64,000 nt of DNA, taken from assembly GCF_900205965.1 (NCBI RefSeq), contig NZ_OAOF01000015.1, forward strand, positions 62,001-126,000, written 5' to 3'. Below are positions 34,037-43,570 of the stretch, piece by piece. The stretch's first letter is position 1; the number at the start of each line of letters is the position of its first letter. The notes beneath the pieces were generated by a model. It made no database searches. It was not told the origin of the DNA and saw only the letters and a list, made by a program, of their open reading frames with translations. The stretch is from Lacrimispora amygdalina. Lineage in GTDB: Bacteria > Bacillota > Clostridia > Lachnospirales > Lachnospiraceae. Both the position numbers and the translations under genes were made by a program.

Positions 34037-34076
34037 AAACTCCCGGCTATCATAAAAAGCCGGGAGTTTTTGTTTA
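34037..34076 (+). terminator. Intrinsic terminator after queT
   Basis: Stem AAACTCCCGGCT/AGCCGGGAGTTT, 12 bp perfect, then a T-rich run. Confidence 0.92.
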
Positions 34077-34173
34077 TATTTTCTATTTTCATAGGTAGTT
34101 ACATGTGGTAAAATATATTTATCGAAAACAGGGCTATGTAACCGGCTTGTAACCGTTTTTTTATATAATAAAT

Positions 34174-35094
34174 ATGCAAATGAAAGATTATGGTGAAGGG
34201 ATGACAGTTGGTAGAATGAGTGTGGTACGAAATGCAGACAGATATTTTACAATAGCAGTGGATGAATTTGATGATAACAGTATAAAAGGGATTTTGTTTC
34301 ATGAAAGCAGCTCAAATGGAATTATATTTGAAAGCCTGCTGGAGATGTTTTTTCATATGGATCGGATTTTCGATCAATTGGGCAGTCCAAAGCAGACTGT
34401 TCAAATTCGGCAGTTTTCGGGAGTAAATGGTCTCTCTCTGGAAGTAAAGGAAACCAGCGAAAAAGAAAGACCTGGAAAGCTGGCAACTTTCAGTGTTTTT
34501 GTACAGTACCGTTACTATGCAAGCTGGCAGGGAAATTATAAATGGCTGGAAGGTGATGAGAGGGTACCATTTGGAAGTGAGCTTGAACTGATTCTTTCCA
34601 TGTATCTGCTATTATCTGGTAGTGAAACAAAGGAGCATGTTAGTAACATCATTACGACTTGTCACGTGGCAATAGACACCTATCATTCCGGGAAGTTTAC
34701 TGGAAATTATCAGAATATACCATCTGAGATATTAGAACAGCAGGTTCAGCCAGTGGATTTGGCAAAGTCACTGGGTACTTTTATGGAATATGAATTAAAG
34801 AATGACGATATTCCAAAGTATGGGCTGAATTATGGACAGCTGATATCCAGTGATGCTTGTAATCTTTGCAGAAGAGGAGGCAAGATTGCTTCTTTTTCTA
34901 TTAAAGTACTGTTTCACGAACACGCAACCTGGCAGGGGATTATTTTTTGGAGAGAGGGTAGACAGCAGCAGCTGTTCCGCAGTTATAAGGAAATGCTTTA
35001 TTTGATAGCAACGGTGGCAGAGACTTCGGCTGAAAACAATAGATATCCGGAGCATCTGCCGGCAGGTGCAGGATATGCGTTATCCGGATCATAA
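34174..35094 (+). CDS. Unknown protein with a duplicated FS..V...A-WQG...W domain
   Basis: A protein of about 306 residues that I cannot place in a family. It has an internal duplication: KLATFSVFVQYRYYASWQG (about 103-121) followed by W-LEGDE and an F-S-ELELIL helix, and KIASFSIKVLFHEHATWQG (about 236-254) followed by W-REG and an F-S-KEMLYLI helix. The N-terminus may hold a third degenerate copy (GILFHESSSNGIIFESLLEM). No signal peptide or membrane segment. The start is uncertain: ATG 34174, 34180 and 34201 are in frame and none has a good ribosome site. It is monocistronic between two terminators. Confidence 0.6.
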   Translation: MQMKDYGEGMTVGRMSVVRNADRYFTIAVDEFDDNSIKGILFHESSSNGIIFESLLEMFFHMDRIFDQLGSPKQTVQIRQFSGVNGLSLEVKETSEKERPGKLATFSVFVQYRYYASWQGNYKWLEGDERVPFGSELELILSMYLLLSGSETKEHVSNIITTCHVAIDTYHSGKFTGNYQNIPSEILEQQVQPVDLAKSLGTFMEYELKNDDIPKYGLNYGQLISSDACNLCRRGGKIASFSIKVLFHEHATWQGIIFWREGRQQQLFRSYKEMLYLIATVAETSAENNRYPEHLPAGAGYALSGS

Positions 35095-35110
35095 TTTTCG
35101 TTGTCATAAA

Positions 35111-35150
35111 GTGCACTTTACAGTTCATAGAATCTGTAAGGTGCATTTTT
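35111..35150 (+). terminator. Intrinsic terminator after the duplicated-domain gene
   Basis: Stem TGCACTTTACAG/CTGTAAGGTGCA (one G-T pair) followed by TTTTT. Confidence 0.85.
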
Positions 35151-35353
35151 ATATGATTAGGAAGAAATTATAGCAGATGCATGTGGAGCATGTCACTAAC
35201 AGGCTTTCGTTCTGTTTGGATTCCCTTGTAGATTTTCTGCCGTATTTCTTATATAATAAAGAAGAAAGCAGTTGACTTTATAAGAAAAAAGCAGTAAAAG
35301 TAAGTGGAAGTAACCGTTACATAAATAAAACAAAAATTAAGGATGGATAAAGC

Positions 35354-36733
35354 ATGTATCAAATTGATTTTCATAAACCACAGGCAGTTCATTTTATCGG
35401 TATTGGAGGAATCAGCATGAGCGGTCTGGCTGAGATTCTCATAGACGAGGGATTTACAGTGACCGGATCAGATTCTCATGAATCGGAACTGACACATCAT
35501 CTTGAGGCAAAAGGCGCAAACGTTGCGTATGGACAGCGTGCGGAGAATATTACAGAGGGAATCGATGTTGTGGTTTATACGGCTGCGGTACATTCCGACA
35601 ATCCCGAGCTGAAAGCTGCGAAAGAAAAGGGACTTCCTATTCTCAGCAGGGCCGAACTTCTTGGTCAGATGATGAAAAATTATGAGAATGCAATTGCTAT
35701 TTCAGGTACCCACGGAAAAACAACGACAACCTCCATGATTACAGAAGTACTTCTCTGTGCAGATGTGGACCCTACCATTTCTGTGGGAGGTATTTTAAAC
35801 TCCATAGGTGGTAATATCCGCGTAGGCGGTCCGGAATTGTTTGTTACCGAAGCCTGTGAATATACCAACAGTTTTCTTTCTTTTTATCCCACTGTAGAGA
35901 TTATTTTAAATATAGAAGCGGATCATCTGGATTTCTTTAAAGATATTAAGGATATCCGCAATTCATTTCGTCTTTTTGCCCAGAAGCTGCCAAAGGATGG
36001 ACTGCTAGTAATTAATAATGATATCGATAATATTGAGGAGATCGTGCGTGATCTGCCTTGTAAGGTAATTACCTTTGGAAAGAGAGCTGGAAGCAGGTAC
36101 CAGGCAGATTCCATAATATTTGATGATCTGGCAAGAGCCACTTATGAATTGAAAATAGACGGCAGTGTTGTGGATACGGTAACTCTTGGAGTTCCCGGAG
36201 AGCATAATGTTTATAACTCTCTGGCGGCGGCTGCCGTATGTGCAGAACTGGGGATTTCACTGGAACAGGTGAAAAAGGGACTGAAGCATTTTACAGGAAC
36301 TAACCGCCGTTTTGAAAAAAAAGGTGAACTGGGAGGCGTGACTATTATTGATGATTATGCCCACCATCCCCAGGAGATCCGGGCAACGTTAAATACTGCG
36401 CAGCATTATCCACATAAGAAACTCTGGGTGGTATTTCAGCCCCATACGTATACACGTACAAAGGCATTTCTTGACGAATTTGCAGATGCACTGTCTCTGG
36501 CAGACGAGGTGATACTTGCAGAAATATATGCAGCAAGAGAAAGCGACAATCTGGGGATCAGTTCAGCGGATATTGTGGAGAGAATAGAGAAAAAGGGCGT
36601 GAAAGCGCATTATATCACCACATTTGACGAGATTGAAACATTTATTTTAGAAAATTGTATACACGGTGATTTGTTGATAACTATGGGTGCCGGAGATATT
36701 GTAAAAGTGGGAGAAAAGCTGTTAGGCTTATAG
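35354..36733 (+). CDS. murC: UDP-N-acetylmuramate--L-alanine ligase
   Basis: A 459-residue Mur ligase that adds L-alanine to UDP-MurNAc, the first amino acid of the peptidoglycan stem. The N-terminal Rossmann motif FIGIGGISMSGLAE (about 14-27) and the ATP-binding GTHGKTTTTSM (about 117-127) are intact, followed by EADHLDFFKD and the C-terminal IIDDYAHHP typical of MurC. Length matches the family. The gene has about 200 bases of leader with a TTGACT/TAAAAG-type element around 35273 and ends just before a run of DnaA boxes. Confidence 0.95.
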   Translation: MYQIDFHKPQAVHFIGIGGISMSGLAEILIDEGFTVTGSDSHESELTHHLEAKGANVAYGQRAENITEGIDVVVYTAAVHSDNPELKAAKEKGLPILSRAELLGQMMKNYENAIAISGTHGKTTTTSMITEVLLCADVDPTISVGGILNSIGGNIRVGGPELFVTEACEYTNSFLSFYPTVEIILNIEADHLDFFKDIKDIRNSFRLFAQKLPKDGLLVINNDIDNIEEIVRDLPCKVITFGKRAGSRYQADSIIFDDLARATYELKIDGSVVDTVTLGVPGEHNVYNSLAAAAVCAELGISLEQVKKGLKHFTGTNRRFEKKGELGGVTIIDDYAHHPQEIRATLNTAQHYPHKKLWVVFQPHTYTRTKAFLDEFADALSLADEVILAEIYAARESDNLGISSADIVERIEKKGVKAHYITTFDEIETFILENCIHGDLLITMGAGDIVKVGEKLLGL

Positions 36734-36933
36734 TTATCCACATTATCCACATAGTTTTCAACATTTTATGTTAAGAAGCTATGTGGATTTTTTAATTTAC
36801 ATAAATTATCGTCTCACAATTTAAGAAATCTCGGTTTTATCAGCATTTCGACAGGAATATAGTGGATAAACGAAGATTATGTATACTTGGTTTCCACATT
36901 ATCCACAATATCCACAATTGATTTAGTGGATAA
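36734..36933. promoter_or_regulatory. DnaA-box cluster upstream of the helicase-loader genes
   Basis: Exact DnaA boxes TTATCCACA lie at 36734-36742 and 36743-36751 (head to tail, no gap) and at 36899-36907. Near matches are at 36908-36916 (ATATCCACA), and in the opposite orientation at 36861-36869 and 36925-36933 (AGTGGATAA). The stretch 36794-36996 is otherwise AT-rich, with an extended -10 TGGTATGAT at about 36962-36970 just before the DnaD-like gene. Confidence 0.7.
36745..36793 (+). terminator. Intrinsic terminator of murC
   Basis: Perfect 10-bp stem ATCCACATAG/CTATGTGGAT followed by six Ts. The left arm overlaps one of the DnaA boxes. Confidence 0.85.
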
Positions 36934-36996
36934 CTGCCCCTATTTTCTTTTGGAAAGACCTGTGGTATGATAAGAATACGATAAAAAGGTGAGGTT

Positions 36997-38040
36997 ATGG
37001 CGGTGAATTTTAAAAGCAGTTTTAAGATCAATGGTACGATAATATCAAATCAGTTCATAGATGAATTTATGGCTTCGGCTAATGGTGAATATATAAAAGA
37101 ATATCTGTTCCTGATGCGTCATGAGGGTGAAGAGGTGACCATTTCCATGATTGCCGATGCTTTAAATCATACGGAGGCCGATGTGATGCGTGCCTTATCT
37201 TACTGGAAAAAAGCCGGAGTATTAAGCGAGCCGGCAGCGTCAAAGCCAGCGCTTTCCCCTGCCGCATCGGAGACAGCATGTTCCGTACGCCCTGCTGACG
37301 AAGGAAAGAAAGAAAAGACTGTTGAATCTCCAGAGCGTAAGTCATACACTCCACAACAGATCAGCGGACTGGCAGGAGATGAGGATTTTTCCCAGTTGCT
37401 TTATATTGCCCAGAAATATATGAATAAAGTTTTCACCCAGAGGGAATGTGAGGTATTTGCTTACCTTTACGATGGTCTTCATATGCCCTCAGAGCTTTTG
37501 GAATATGCGGTGGAGCATTGTGTGCAGGGTGGACATACCAGCATCCGTTATATTGAGACAGTAGCCATTAACTGGCATGAAAAAGGTTTTAAGACAGTAG
37601 ATGATGCCAAAAATTATGCACTTACATTTTCAAAGGATTCTTTTGCAGTGATGAGAGCTTTTGGACTGAGTGACCGTAATCCCGGTGCTTCAGAACGGGA
37701 TTATATGGATAAATGGCTTCGTACATACGGATTTACCAAAGAGCTGGTTATTGAGGCATGTAACCGGACCCTGACAGCTACGCATGCCCCCAGCTTTCCT
37801 TATACGGACAAGATTATAGAAGGCTGGAAGAAAGCCGGAGTCCGTACGATGGAAGACATCCGTAAGCTGGATGAGCAGCATGCGGATCGGAAAAAGAACG
37901 GCAGTGACAAAAGTGCTAAGGCAGCAGTGAATGCAGCAGGCGCAAAGGGAAGGAACGGGCAGAACCAGTTTCAGAACTTTCCTCAACGGGAGATTGATTA
38001 TGATGCTCTTATTCTTGAACAGCTTACAGAGCTTAAATAA
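36997..38040 (+). CDS. DnaD/DnaB-like primosomal protein with two DnaD domains
   Basis: A 347-residue protein. An N-terminal winged-helix-like part (to about 75) is followed by a Pro/Ala/Ser-rich linker (80-120) and then two DnaB_2/DnaD-type repeats, one about 128-205 containing YIAQKYMNKVFTQRECEVF and IRYIETVAINWHEKG, one about 208-280 containing KWLRTYGFTKELVIEACN and YTDKIIEGWKKAGV. Such proteins remodel DNA at origins and help load the replicative helicase. It is coupled to the DnaC gene 32 bases downstream and lies right after DnaA boxes. Confidence 0.88.
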   Translation: MAVNFKSSFKINGTIISNQFIDEFMASANGEYIKEYLFLMRHEGEEVTISMIADALNHTEADVMRALSYWKKAGVLSEPAASKPALSPAASETACSVRPADEGKKEKTVESPERKSYTPQQISGLAGDEDFSQLLYIAQKYMNKVFTQRECEVFAYLYDGLHMPSELLEYAVEHCVQGGHTSIRYIETVAINWHEKGFKTVDDAKNYALTFSKDSFAVMRAFGLSDRNPGASERDYMDKWLRTYGFTKELVIEACNRTLTATHAPSFPYTDKIIEGWKKAGVRTMEDIRKLDEQHADRKKNGSDKSAKAAVNAAGAKGRNGQNQFQNFPQREIDYDALILEQLTELK

Positions 38041-38072
38041 CAAAGTGAAGCACAACAGGAACGGAGGTAGCT

Positions 38073-39068
38073 ATGGCACTGAGCAATTCACAATATGACG
38101 CCATCATGCGGGCTTACGGGCAGCAGCAGTTGAAGAACCGGCATGAACAGGAAAAGCGGATTGCACAGGTTTATTTAAAAATACCTGTAATAAAGGAACT
38201 TGACGATTCCATAAGTACAAGAGCCGTGGCATGTGCCCGCAGGCTTTTAGACGGAGATAAGGAAGCTCTAAAGGAGCTGAGAGATGAAATCGCGGATTTA
38301 CGGGAACAGAAGACGGTTCTTCTTAAATCCTCCGGGTATCCCGCAGATTATATGGAGATGCAGTATTTATGTCCCGACTGTAAGGATACCGGCTATGCAG
38401 ATGGAATAAAGTGCCATTGTTTCCGACAGTCGGAGATGAGATATTTATATGCACAGTCCAATATTGAACAGATTATTGCAGTAGAGAATTTTGAAACATT
38501 TTCTTATGAGTACTTTGATAATACCAGAGTAATCCCGGTTTTAAACAGGACAGTAAAACAGTATATGATGCAGGTAACGGAGACCTGCAAAAATTTTGTA
38601 AAAGACCTTCCGAAAGAGCATGGAAATCTTCTGTTTACAGGACCTACCGGTGTAGGAAAGACGTTTTTAACCAACTGTATCGCCAAAGAGCTGATTGACC
38701 GTTTTTATTCCGTGATTTATTTATCCGCCAATGATCTTTTTGAAGTGTTTTCCAAGAATCGTTTTGATTATCAGGATGAGGAAGATATGAAAGGAATGTA
38801 TCAATACATTCTCGACTGTGACCTTTTAATCATCGATGATCTTGGTACAGAGTTAAATAACAGCTTTACCTCTTCCGAACTTTTCTACTGCATTAATGAG
38901 CGGCTTAATTCATCAAAATCGACGATTATCTCTACCAATCATCCGATTAATGAATTACGGGACCGTTATACAGAACGGGTTACTTCCAGACTGATCAGCC
39001 GTTATACGGTAATTCCGCTCTACGGAGATGATATCCGAATCAGGAAAAAATCCAAACGTGGAGAATGA
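38073..39068 (+). CDS. dnaC: DnaC/DnaI-type helicase loader ATPase
   Basis: A 331-residue AAA+ ATPase. The N-terminal domain has a zinc-site pattern CPDCKDTGYADGIKCHC (about 106-122), as in DnaI. Walker A is FTGPTGVGKTFL (about 187-198), Walker B is LLIIDDLGTE (about 250-259), and the sensor region includes STNHP near 289. It places the replicative DnaB-type helicase on single-stranded DNA together with the DnaD-like protein encoded just upstream. Confidence 0.92.
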   Translation: MALSNSQYDAIMRAYGQQQLKNRHEQEKRIAQVYLKIPVIKELDDSISTRAVACARRLLDGDKEALKELRDEIADLREQKTVLLKSSGYPADYMEMQYLCPDCKDTGYADGIKCHCFRQSEMRYLYAQSNIEQIIAVENFETFSYEYFDNTRVIPVLNRTVKQYMMQVTETCKNFVKDLPKEHGNLLFTGPTGVGKTFLTNCIAKELIDRFYSVIYLSANDLFEVFSKNRFDYQDEEDMKGMYQYILDCDLLIIDDLGTELNNSFTSSELFYCINERLNSSKSTIISTNHPINELRDRYTERVTSRLISRYTVIPLYGDDIRIRKKSKRGE

Positions 39069-39158
39069 CAAAAACTATCCGATTAACTTGACTATTTTCG
39101 CGCATAATGTTATAAAAGAACCGTTGCAATGCATAAGGACACGTTGGAGGAGAAACGA

Positions 39159-40337
39159 ATGCTTTACGAAGAGAAAACGATAGAAACCATTCCGGTTGGA
39201 CCATTGGGCTTAATTCCTTTAAAAAGCTGCAAGGAACTGGGAGAAAAAGTAAATGATTATCTGGTGGAATGGAGAAAGGACCGGGAAAGTGAACATAAGT
39301 CTACCATCGCTTTTTCCGGTTATCAGAGAGAGAGCTATATCATCGGAGCCACCACCCCCAGATTTGGAACCGGAGAGGCGAAAGGAACACTGCAGCAATC
39401 TGTGCGTGGAGATGACCTTTATATCATGGTTGACGTCTGTAATTACAGTCTGACCTATTCTCTGTGTGGGATGACCAACCACATGTCCCCCGATGATCAT
39501 TTTCAGGATTTAAAACGTGTGATCGCAGCATCTGCGGGTAAGCCCAGACGCATTAACGTGATTATGCCTTTCTTATATGAGAGCCGACAGCATAAGCGTT
39601 CCAGAAGAGAATCCCTTGACTGTGCATTAGCGCTTCGTGAGCTTGTAAATATGGGTGTAGAGAATATTATTACGTTTGATGCTCATGATCCCAGAGTTCA
39701 GAATGCGATTCCATTAAAGGGGTTTGAGACGGTTCAGCCAATTTATCAGTTTATCAAATACTTATTAAAAGAAGAGAAGGAACTGGATATTGACAGTGAG
39801 CATATGATGGTAATCAGCCCTGACGAAGGCGGTATGGGACGTGCTGTGTTCTTCGCCAATGTGTTGGGACTTGATATGGGTATGTTTTACAAACGGCGCG
39901 ATTATACGCAGATTGTGAATGGACGCAATCCAATTGTTGCACACGAATTTCTGGGAAGCAGCGTAGAAGGTAAAGATGTAATTATTGTGGATGATATGAT
40001 TTCCTCTGGCGAAAGTATGCTTGATGTTGCAAAAGAACTGAAACGGAGAAAGGCAAAAAAAGTATTTGTCTGTGCTACCTTCGGACTCTTTACCAACGGC
40101 CTTGCAAAGTTTGATGAATATTATGAAAATGGCTTGATCGACAGGATTTTAACCACTAATCTGGTATACCAGACACCGGATCTTCTGTCCAGACCTTATT
40201 ATATTAATGTTGATATGAGCAAATACATCGCTCTTATCATTGATAATTTAAACCATGATGCCTCCCTGAGTCCACTCCTCAATCCAACTACAAGAATTAA
40301 CCGTCTGCTGGAGCGCTACCGCGCTGGAGACCGTTAA
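39159..40337 (+). CDS. prs: Ribose-phosphate pyrophosphokinase, long clostridial form
   Basis: A 392-residue PRPP synthetase, longer than the usual 310-320 residues, as in many Lachnospiraceae. The start is ATG 39159 behind GGAGGAG; an upstream ATG at 39129 lacks a site. The phosphoribosyl motif VIIVDDMISSGES (about 274-286) and FDAHDPRVQ near 174 are conserved. It converts ribose 5-phosphate and ATP to PRPP for nucleotide, histidine and tryptophan synthesis. The longer N-terminal and internal insertions could change allosteric control. Confidence 0.88.
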   Translation: MLYEEKTIETIPVGPLGLIPLKSCKELGEKVNDYLVEWRKDRESEHKSTIAFSGYQRESYIIGATTPRFGTGEAKGTLQQSVRGDDLYIMVDVCNYSLTYSLCGMTNHMSPDDHFQDLKRVIAASAGKPRRINVIMPFLYESRQHKRSRRESLDCALALRELVNMGVENIITFDAHDPRVQNAIPLKGFETVQPIYQFIKYLLKEEKELDIDSEHMMVISPDEGGMGRAVFFANVLGLDMGMFYKRRDYTQIVNGRNPIVAHEFLGSSVEGKDVIIVDDMISSGESMLDVAKELKRRKAKKVFVCATFGLFTNGLAKFDEYYENGLIDRILTTNLVYQTPDLLSRPYYINVDMSKYIALIIDNLNHDASLSPLLNPTTRINRLLERYRAGDR

Positions 40338-40352
40338 TACCAAAGGGGGATT

Positions 40353-41654
40353 ATGGAACGATTAACAAAAGAAAAATTAGTTTTAGCGGGATTAACGGTA
40401 TTCTCCATGTTTTTTGGAGCAGGAAACCTGATTTTCCCCCCTTTTTTAGGCGCATCAGCGGGAATGTCTGTGTGGATTGCGGTAGCTGGATTTGCAGTAA
40501 CCGCGATTGGTTTTCCAGTTTTAGGCGTGGTGGCAGTAGCGCAGTCCGGCGGACTGGATAAACTGGCTGGTCGGGTTCATCCTAAATTTGCATTTATATT
40601 TACCCTGTTAATTTATTTATCCATCGGACCCTGCCTTGCAATTCCCAGAACTGCAAGTACATCTTTTGAGATGGCAGTGGTACCCTTTCTGAAGGCAGGA
40701 AGTGCCACTGGCTGGATGCAGTTTCTATATTCCGTGGTATTTTTTACCATAGCCTTTGCCGTTGCCTTAAAACCTGACAAGCTGACGGAACGGCTGGGAA
40801 AGATACTGACTCCCATACTTTTGGTACTGATCACAGTGATCTTTGCCGGCTGCCTCCTACATCCGGCAGGCACTTATGGACAGTCAGCCGAAACTTATCA
40901 AAAAGCCCCGTTTGTCAAAGGATTTCTGGAAGGCTATATGACGATGGATACCATTGCGGCTTTGAATTTCGGAATTATTATATCTTTGAATATTAAAGCC
41001 ATGGGTATCCGGAAAGAAGCAGATGTGGTTCGCGAGACCATTAAAGCCGGCTTTTTTGCCGGAGGGATCCTTCTGTTGGTTTACAGTGCCTTATCTCATG
41101 TAGGTGCAGTGACCGGAGGAGCATTTGGTGTTACAGAAAATGGTGCGCAAACCCTGAATCAGGCGGTACAATTCTTATATGGGAAAGCAGGTCTTGTTCT
41201 GCTTGCGGCTGTTTTTTTTATCGCATGCCTGAATACGTGTATTGGACTGATCAGCTGTTGCAGTAAGTACTTCTGCACGATTATACCCAAAGTGGGATAC
41301 CGGACATGGGCTTTTTTGTTCGCTTTCATCAGCCTGATTATTTCTAATGCAGGACTTAATAAGATACTGGAGATATCCGTTCCAGTCTTAAATGCTCTAT
41401 ATCCGATCTCAATCGTACTGATCATCCTTTCCTTTGCGTTCCGGGATGGGAGACGTTGGAGAGCAGTCTATGTCTGCTCCATGGGATTAACAGGAATCAC
41501 GGGGGTGCTGCTGGCATTGGAACAGGCAGGAGCAGAATTTTTACATGGTATGCTTTTCGATCTTCCGCTTTATTCAGCTGGGCTTGCCTGGATATGTCCG
41601 GCTATCTTGGGAATTATAATCGGATCTGTGATTGATTTTGTTAAAAATATATGA
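40353..41654 (+). CDS. brnQ: Branched-chain amino acid transporter, LIVCS family
   Basis: A 433-residue membrane protein with about twelve helices. The opening LTVFSMFFGAGNLIFPPFLG (about 14-33) is the BrnQ signature. It imports leucine, isoleucine or valine with sodium or protons. ATG follows AAAGGGGGATT 15 bases after prs, so it may share the transcript. Confidence 0.92.
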   Translation: MERLTKEKLVLAGLTVFSMFFGAGNLIFPPFLGASAGMSVWIAVAGFAVTAIGFPVLGVVAVAQSGGLDKLAGRVHPKFAFIFTLLIYLSIGPCLAIPRTASTSFEMAVVPFLKAGSATGWMQFLYSVVFFTIAFAVALKPDKLTERLGKILTPILLVLITVIFAGCLLHPAGTYGQSAETYQKAPFVKGFLEGYMTMDTIAALNFGIIISLNIKAMGIRKEADVVRETIKAGFFAGGILLLVYSALSHVGAVTGGAFGVTENGAQTLNQAVQFLYGKAGLVLLAAVFFIACLNTCIGLISCCSKYFCTIIPKVGYRTWAFLFAFISLIISNAGLNKILEISVPVLNALYPISIVLIILSFAFRDGRRWRAVYVCSMGLTGITGVLLALEQAGAEFLHGMLFDLPLYSAGLAWICPAILGIIIGSVIDFVKNI

Positions 41655-41660
41655 TTAATA

Positions 41661-41710
41661 TAAAGAAATCCCTGAAAGAGATTTTCGTCTCTCTCAGGGA
41701 TTTCTTTATA
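41661..41710. terminator. Bidirectional terminator between brnQ and the SbcC-like gene
   Basis: A long stem AAAGAAATCCCTGA/TCAGGGATTTCTTT with inner pairing, A-rich to the left and T-rich to the right. It overlaps the end of the minus-strand gene. Confidence 0.88.
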
Positions 41711-43568
41711 TTTCAACTAAATGATAAGGCATTAAGTTTGCGGTCAGCATCTGTGCTTCCCGCTGATGGCAGGTGAATATAATAATCTGATTACTATATG
41801 TACCTGACAGCCATTTTAATCCAGTTTTTAACCGATCGTCATCATATAGGACAAAGCTGTCATCAAAGATAAACGGCATTTTTTCATCACCGGTCTGAAT
41901 CAGAGTGGCTGCAGCCAGACGAAGAGCCAGATAGACCTGATCCATGGTTCCGCTGCTGACCTGCTCTAAAGGAACCAGTTTGGTTTTGGTATTTAAAAAA
42001 ATATTTAAGTTTTCATCTACACTCATGCTGGTATAGATCCCGCCGGTAATTCCTGAGATTAAATCAGAAGCTGCCTTATTTAAGTAAAGACCGAACGAGT
42101 CGCGGATGGAGGAAGATAAGCTGGTCATGGTTTCTAATGCTAAGTCCACAGCAGCGATTTCCTCCCGGATACGGTCGTTTTCAGCTATAATATGCTTTAG
42201 TCCCTCCGCCTGGGTTTTACAGCCGGACAGATGATCCAGTTTCTTTTCCAGCTCCCACTGGTTTTTTTGCTGTGTCTCTATGGTTTCTCCGCATCCTTCC
42301 AGCTTTTTATTAAGTTCTTCAATCTCAACCGCCTTCTGGTTAATGGCTGCTTCCGATTTGGAGACGGCAGAACACAGTCGTGTGAATTCTGCCATGCGGT
42401 TTTGAAATGCCTGCATGGAATCCTGTGTAATATCGGTTTCTTCTAAATGCCTTGACAGGATCTCCTGAAGAATCTTGCCGCTCATTTCCATATCCTTTTG
42501 ATGGTGGCGGATCCTTAAAAACAGGATTAAGCCAATCAGGTAGAATATAAGAGCACCGCTTACAAAAATACTCAGAAGCAGGATGAGATCAATGCCATAA
42601 TACGCAGAGAAATAATTGGATTCACCTAAATAATAAATAATCCCCGTGCTGCACAGTAAAAGGGTTGCAACAATCAGTGATACAGCAGAAGCGATCTTTT
42701 TCAGCTTGCGGCTGCATGCTGTCTGCGCCGCCATATATTCTTCATAATGCTCCTGCGCCTTTCTGGAACATGACTGAATGGATTCGTGGTCAGTAAACTG
42801 GTTGCTTGTGAGAACCTGCCGGCCTCTTGCTACTTTTTTAATCAGCTCCTCTTTTTCCGTCTGGCGCTCTTCTAAGTCAGCCTTCATATCCTGACGTAGC
42901 TTCTGGTAGGACTTAATCTGGTTCTCGTACTCAGGAGCTGAGATTTCTTTCTCAATATTGCGGATTTCACTTAATAATGAGGTATAAGTGCGTGCTGCTT
43001 CCGGAACCATCTGCGCTTCCAGCTCTTTTTTCTGGGATTTTAAACAAGCCGCTGCTTTGGTAATATTAAGTGCAAGGTTGCCTGTTGTATTTAAGTTGGC
43101 AATATAATTTTTCAGTTCTGTGACCATACCTTCGTCGGTGGCACTTTTTAACTGCCCGATACTGATGGTGTTGATGTAGGAGGTTTCGCTTAAACCGCAG
43201 AGAAGATCATCTAGGAATGATTTTGTCGGTTCAATTTCCCGTCCTGCAGTTTCATCTACGATCTTAAACTCTTTCTTATTCTTCTGAAAAGTCCGCTCGA
43301 TCCGGTAGATATGTTCCTTATGTTCTACACGGATCTGTCCTTCATAGGTTCCGCTGTTTTCCCATGGTTCAAATCGGGAGTAAAGATCATTTCTCGATGC
43401 CCTTCCCCTCTGGCGTTCAATTCCAAAGAGCATGCTGCGGATAAAAGTATGGATTGTGGATTTACCTGCCTCATTTTTTCCATAAACAATGTTGATTCCA
43501 TCATGAAACGTTAAATTCCTGCCATGGAACTTTCCGAATCCATTGATGTAGATGTCCAGTATTTTCAT
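41706..43568 (-). CDS. SbcC/YhaN-like ATPase with central membrane segments
   Basis: A 620-residue SMC-like ABC ATPase. Walker A is VYGKNEAGKSTIH near residue 33, the ABC signature region SSGTMDQVYLALRLAA is near 545, and Walker B is FIFDDSFVLYDD near 577. Two coiled-coil arms (about 170-250 and 380-480) flank two adjacent hydrophobic helices (about 291-350: VSLIVATLLLCSTGIIYYLG and LLLSIFVSGALIFYLIGLIL). Membrane helices in place of a zinc hook are seen in the YhaN group. It should work with the nuclease encoded directly upstream in DNA end processing, near the membrane. Confidence 0.8.
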   Translation of the reverse strand: MKILDIYINGFGKFHGRNLTFHDGINIVYGKNEAGKSTIHTFIRSMLFGIERQRGRASRNDLYSRFEPWENSGTYEGQIRVEHKEHIYRIERTFQKNKKEFKIVDETAGREIEPTKSFLDDLLCGLSETSYINTISIGQLKSATDEGMVTELKNYIANLNTTGNLALNITKAAACLKSQKKELEAQMVPEAARTYTSLLSEIRNIEKEISAPEYENQIKSYQKLRQDMKADLEERQTEKEELIKKVARGRQVLTSNQFTDHESIQSCSRKAQEHYEEYMAAQTACSRKLKKIASAVSLIVATLLLCSTGIIYYLGESNYFSAYYGIDLILLLSIFVSGALIFYLIGLILFLRIRHHQKDMEMSGKILQEILSRHLEETDITQDSMQAFQNRMAEFTRLCSAVSKSEAAINQKAVEIEELNKKLEGCGETIETQQKNQWELEKKLDHLSGCKTQAEGLKHIIAENDRIREEIAAVDLALETMTSLSSSIRDSFGLYLNKAASDLISGITGGIYTSMSVDENLNIFLNTKTKLVPLEQVSSGTMDQVYLALRLAAATLIQTGDEKMPFIFDDSFVLYDDDRLKTGLKWLSGTYSNQIIIFTCHQREAQMLTANLMPYHLVEI

Positions 43569-43570
43569 GG

